A DNA stretch of 21,159 bases from Insolitispirillum peregrinum (GTDB lineage Bacteria; Pseudomonadota; Alphaproteobacteria; Rhodospirillales; Rhodospirillaceae): assembly GCF_042665255.1 (NCBI RefSeq), contig NZ_JBHTCD010000051.1; one strand, 5' to 3'. The notes beneath the pieces are model-generated. The model made no database searches, was not told the DNA's origin, and was given only the letters and a program-made list of their open reading frames with translations. Numbering within the stretch: the stretch's first letter is position 1; each line of letters starts with the position of its first letter. Shown here in pieces: positions 20,963 to 21,159 of this stretch. Position numbers and translations under genes: made by a program.

Positions 20963-21159
20963 AGGTCTGGTCAGGAAACGGTGGCGACAACGCCTTTTTT
21001 GAACTCTGCCGGGATATCGAAGCCGGGCAGCACAGGCGGTTCAGCCTGCACGAAACGACCTTTAAACAGGCGTTGAGCGAAGGCTTTTACCAGCGCGTCT
21101 GCCTGATCCAGGGCAAGAGCTGGTCAGCGCAGGCCGAGGCCGACTATGAACAGGAAATC
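20963..21159. other. Window edge with no confident gene
   Basis: Two readings compete. On the plus strand one frame stays open from 20905 through the edge (85 codons) and has GC-rich third positions like the neighbouring genes, but I see no start codon ahead of its plausible part. On the minus strand a short frame ends with TGA at 20971-20973, just beyond the hairpin, as expected of a convergent gene, and reads ...AEFKKGVVATVS. It is broken by a stop at about 21124-21126 and its third positions are less GC-rich. I recognise neither product; a pseudogene fragment is possible. Confidence 0.3.

Noticed and set aside
1..21159. CRISPR array, tRNA, rRNA, phage genes or defence system
   Set aside because: No regularly spaced direct repeats, no tRNA- or rRNA-like stretch, and no phage or defence protein motif were seen on either strand.

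Overview
The window is dense, GC-rich (about 60%) bacterial chromosome carrying two neighbouring catabolic gene sets. Protein content, translational coupling through ATGA overlaps, an ScfR-type regulator and the style of the intergenic palindromes suggest an alphaproteobacterium, perhaps Rhodospirillales. That placement is inference; no rRNA or other phylogenetic marker is present.

Layout. (1) 1-262: 3' end of an IS5-family transposase, probable IS end, a hairpin and a nested palindrome. (2) 263-2256, minus strand: yjcH-actP, a DUF485 protein and an acetate/monocarboxylate:cation symporter. (3) 2414-7806, minus strand: an hca operon for the initial attack on 3-phenylpropionate/cinnamate, transcribed hcaE-hcaF-hcaC-hcaB-mhpB-hcaD. 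The extradiol dioxygenase mhpB sits between hcaB and hcaD. (4) 8056-8949, plus strand: the LysR regulator hcaR, divergent from hcaE. (5) 9053-12702, plus strand: mhpC-mhpD-mhpF-mhpE, the lower meta-cleavage pathway. (6) 12703-12857: a convergent gap packed with hairpins. (7) 12858-13253, minus strand: a hotdog acyl-CoA thioesterase, divergent from (8) 13389-14801, an ScfR/RamB-family regulator. (9) 15020-20904, plus strand: prpC-acnD-prpF-prpB, a 2-methylcitrate cycle of the AcnD/PrpF type. (10) 20905-21159: a terminator-like hairpin and an unresolved edge.

How it works together (established roles of these families). HcaEFCD and HcaB turn 3-phenylpropionate into 2,3-dihydroxyphenylpropionate. 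MhpB opens the ring, MhpC releases succinate (fumarate from cinnamate), MhpD hydrates the C5 dienoate, MhpE gives pyruvate and acetaldehyde, and MhpF makes acetyl-CoA. The window lacks the flavin hydroxylase MhpA and the MFS transporters HcaT and MhpT. The prp genes take propionyl-CoA plus oxaloacetate to pyruvate plus succinate; prpD and prpE are absent here.

Most useful non-coding observations. TTTGCAAA-type boxes lie upstream of the ScfR-like regulator, the thioesterase and prpC, suggesting one propionyl-CoA regulon. A dispersed family of nested palindromes (2353, 4651, 14807, with remnants at 4709 and 12703) sits in the gaps between transcription units or segments. The last gene of the prp operon is an isocitrate-lyase-superfamily protein that looks atypical for a canonical PrpB. 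I found no radically new system; the gene families are recognisable, and the novelty lies in arrangement, regulation and repeats.
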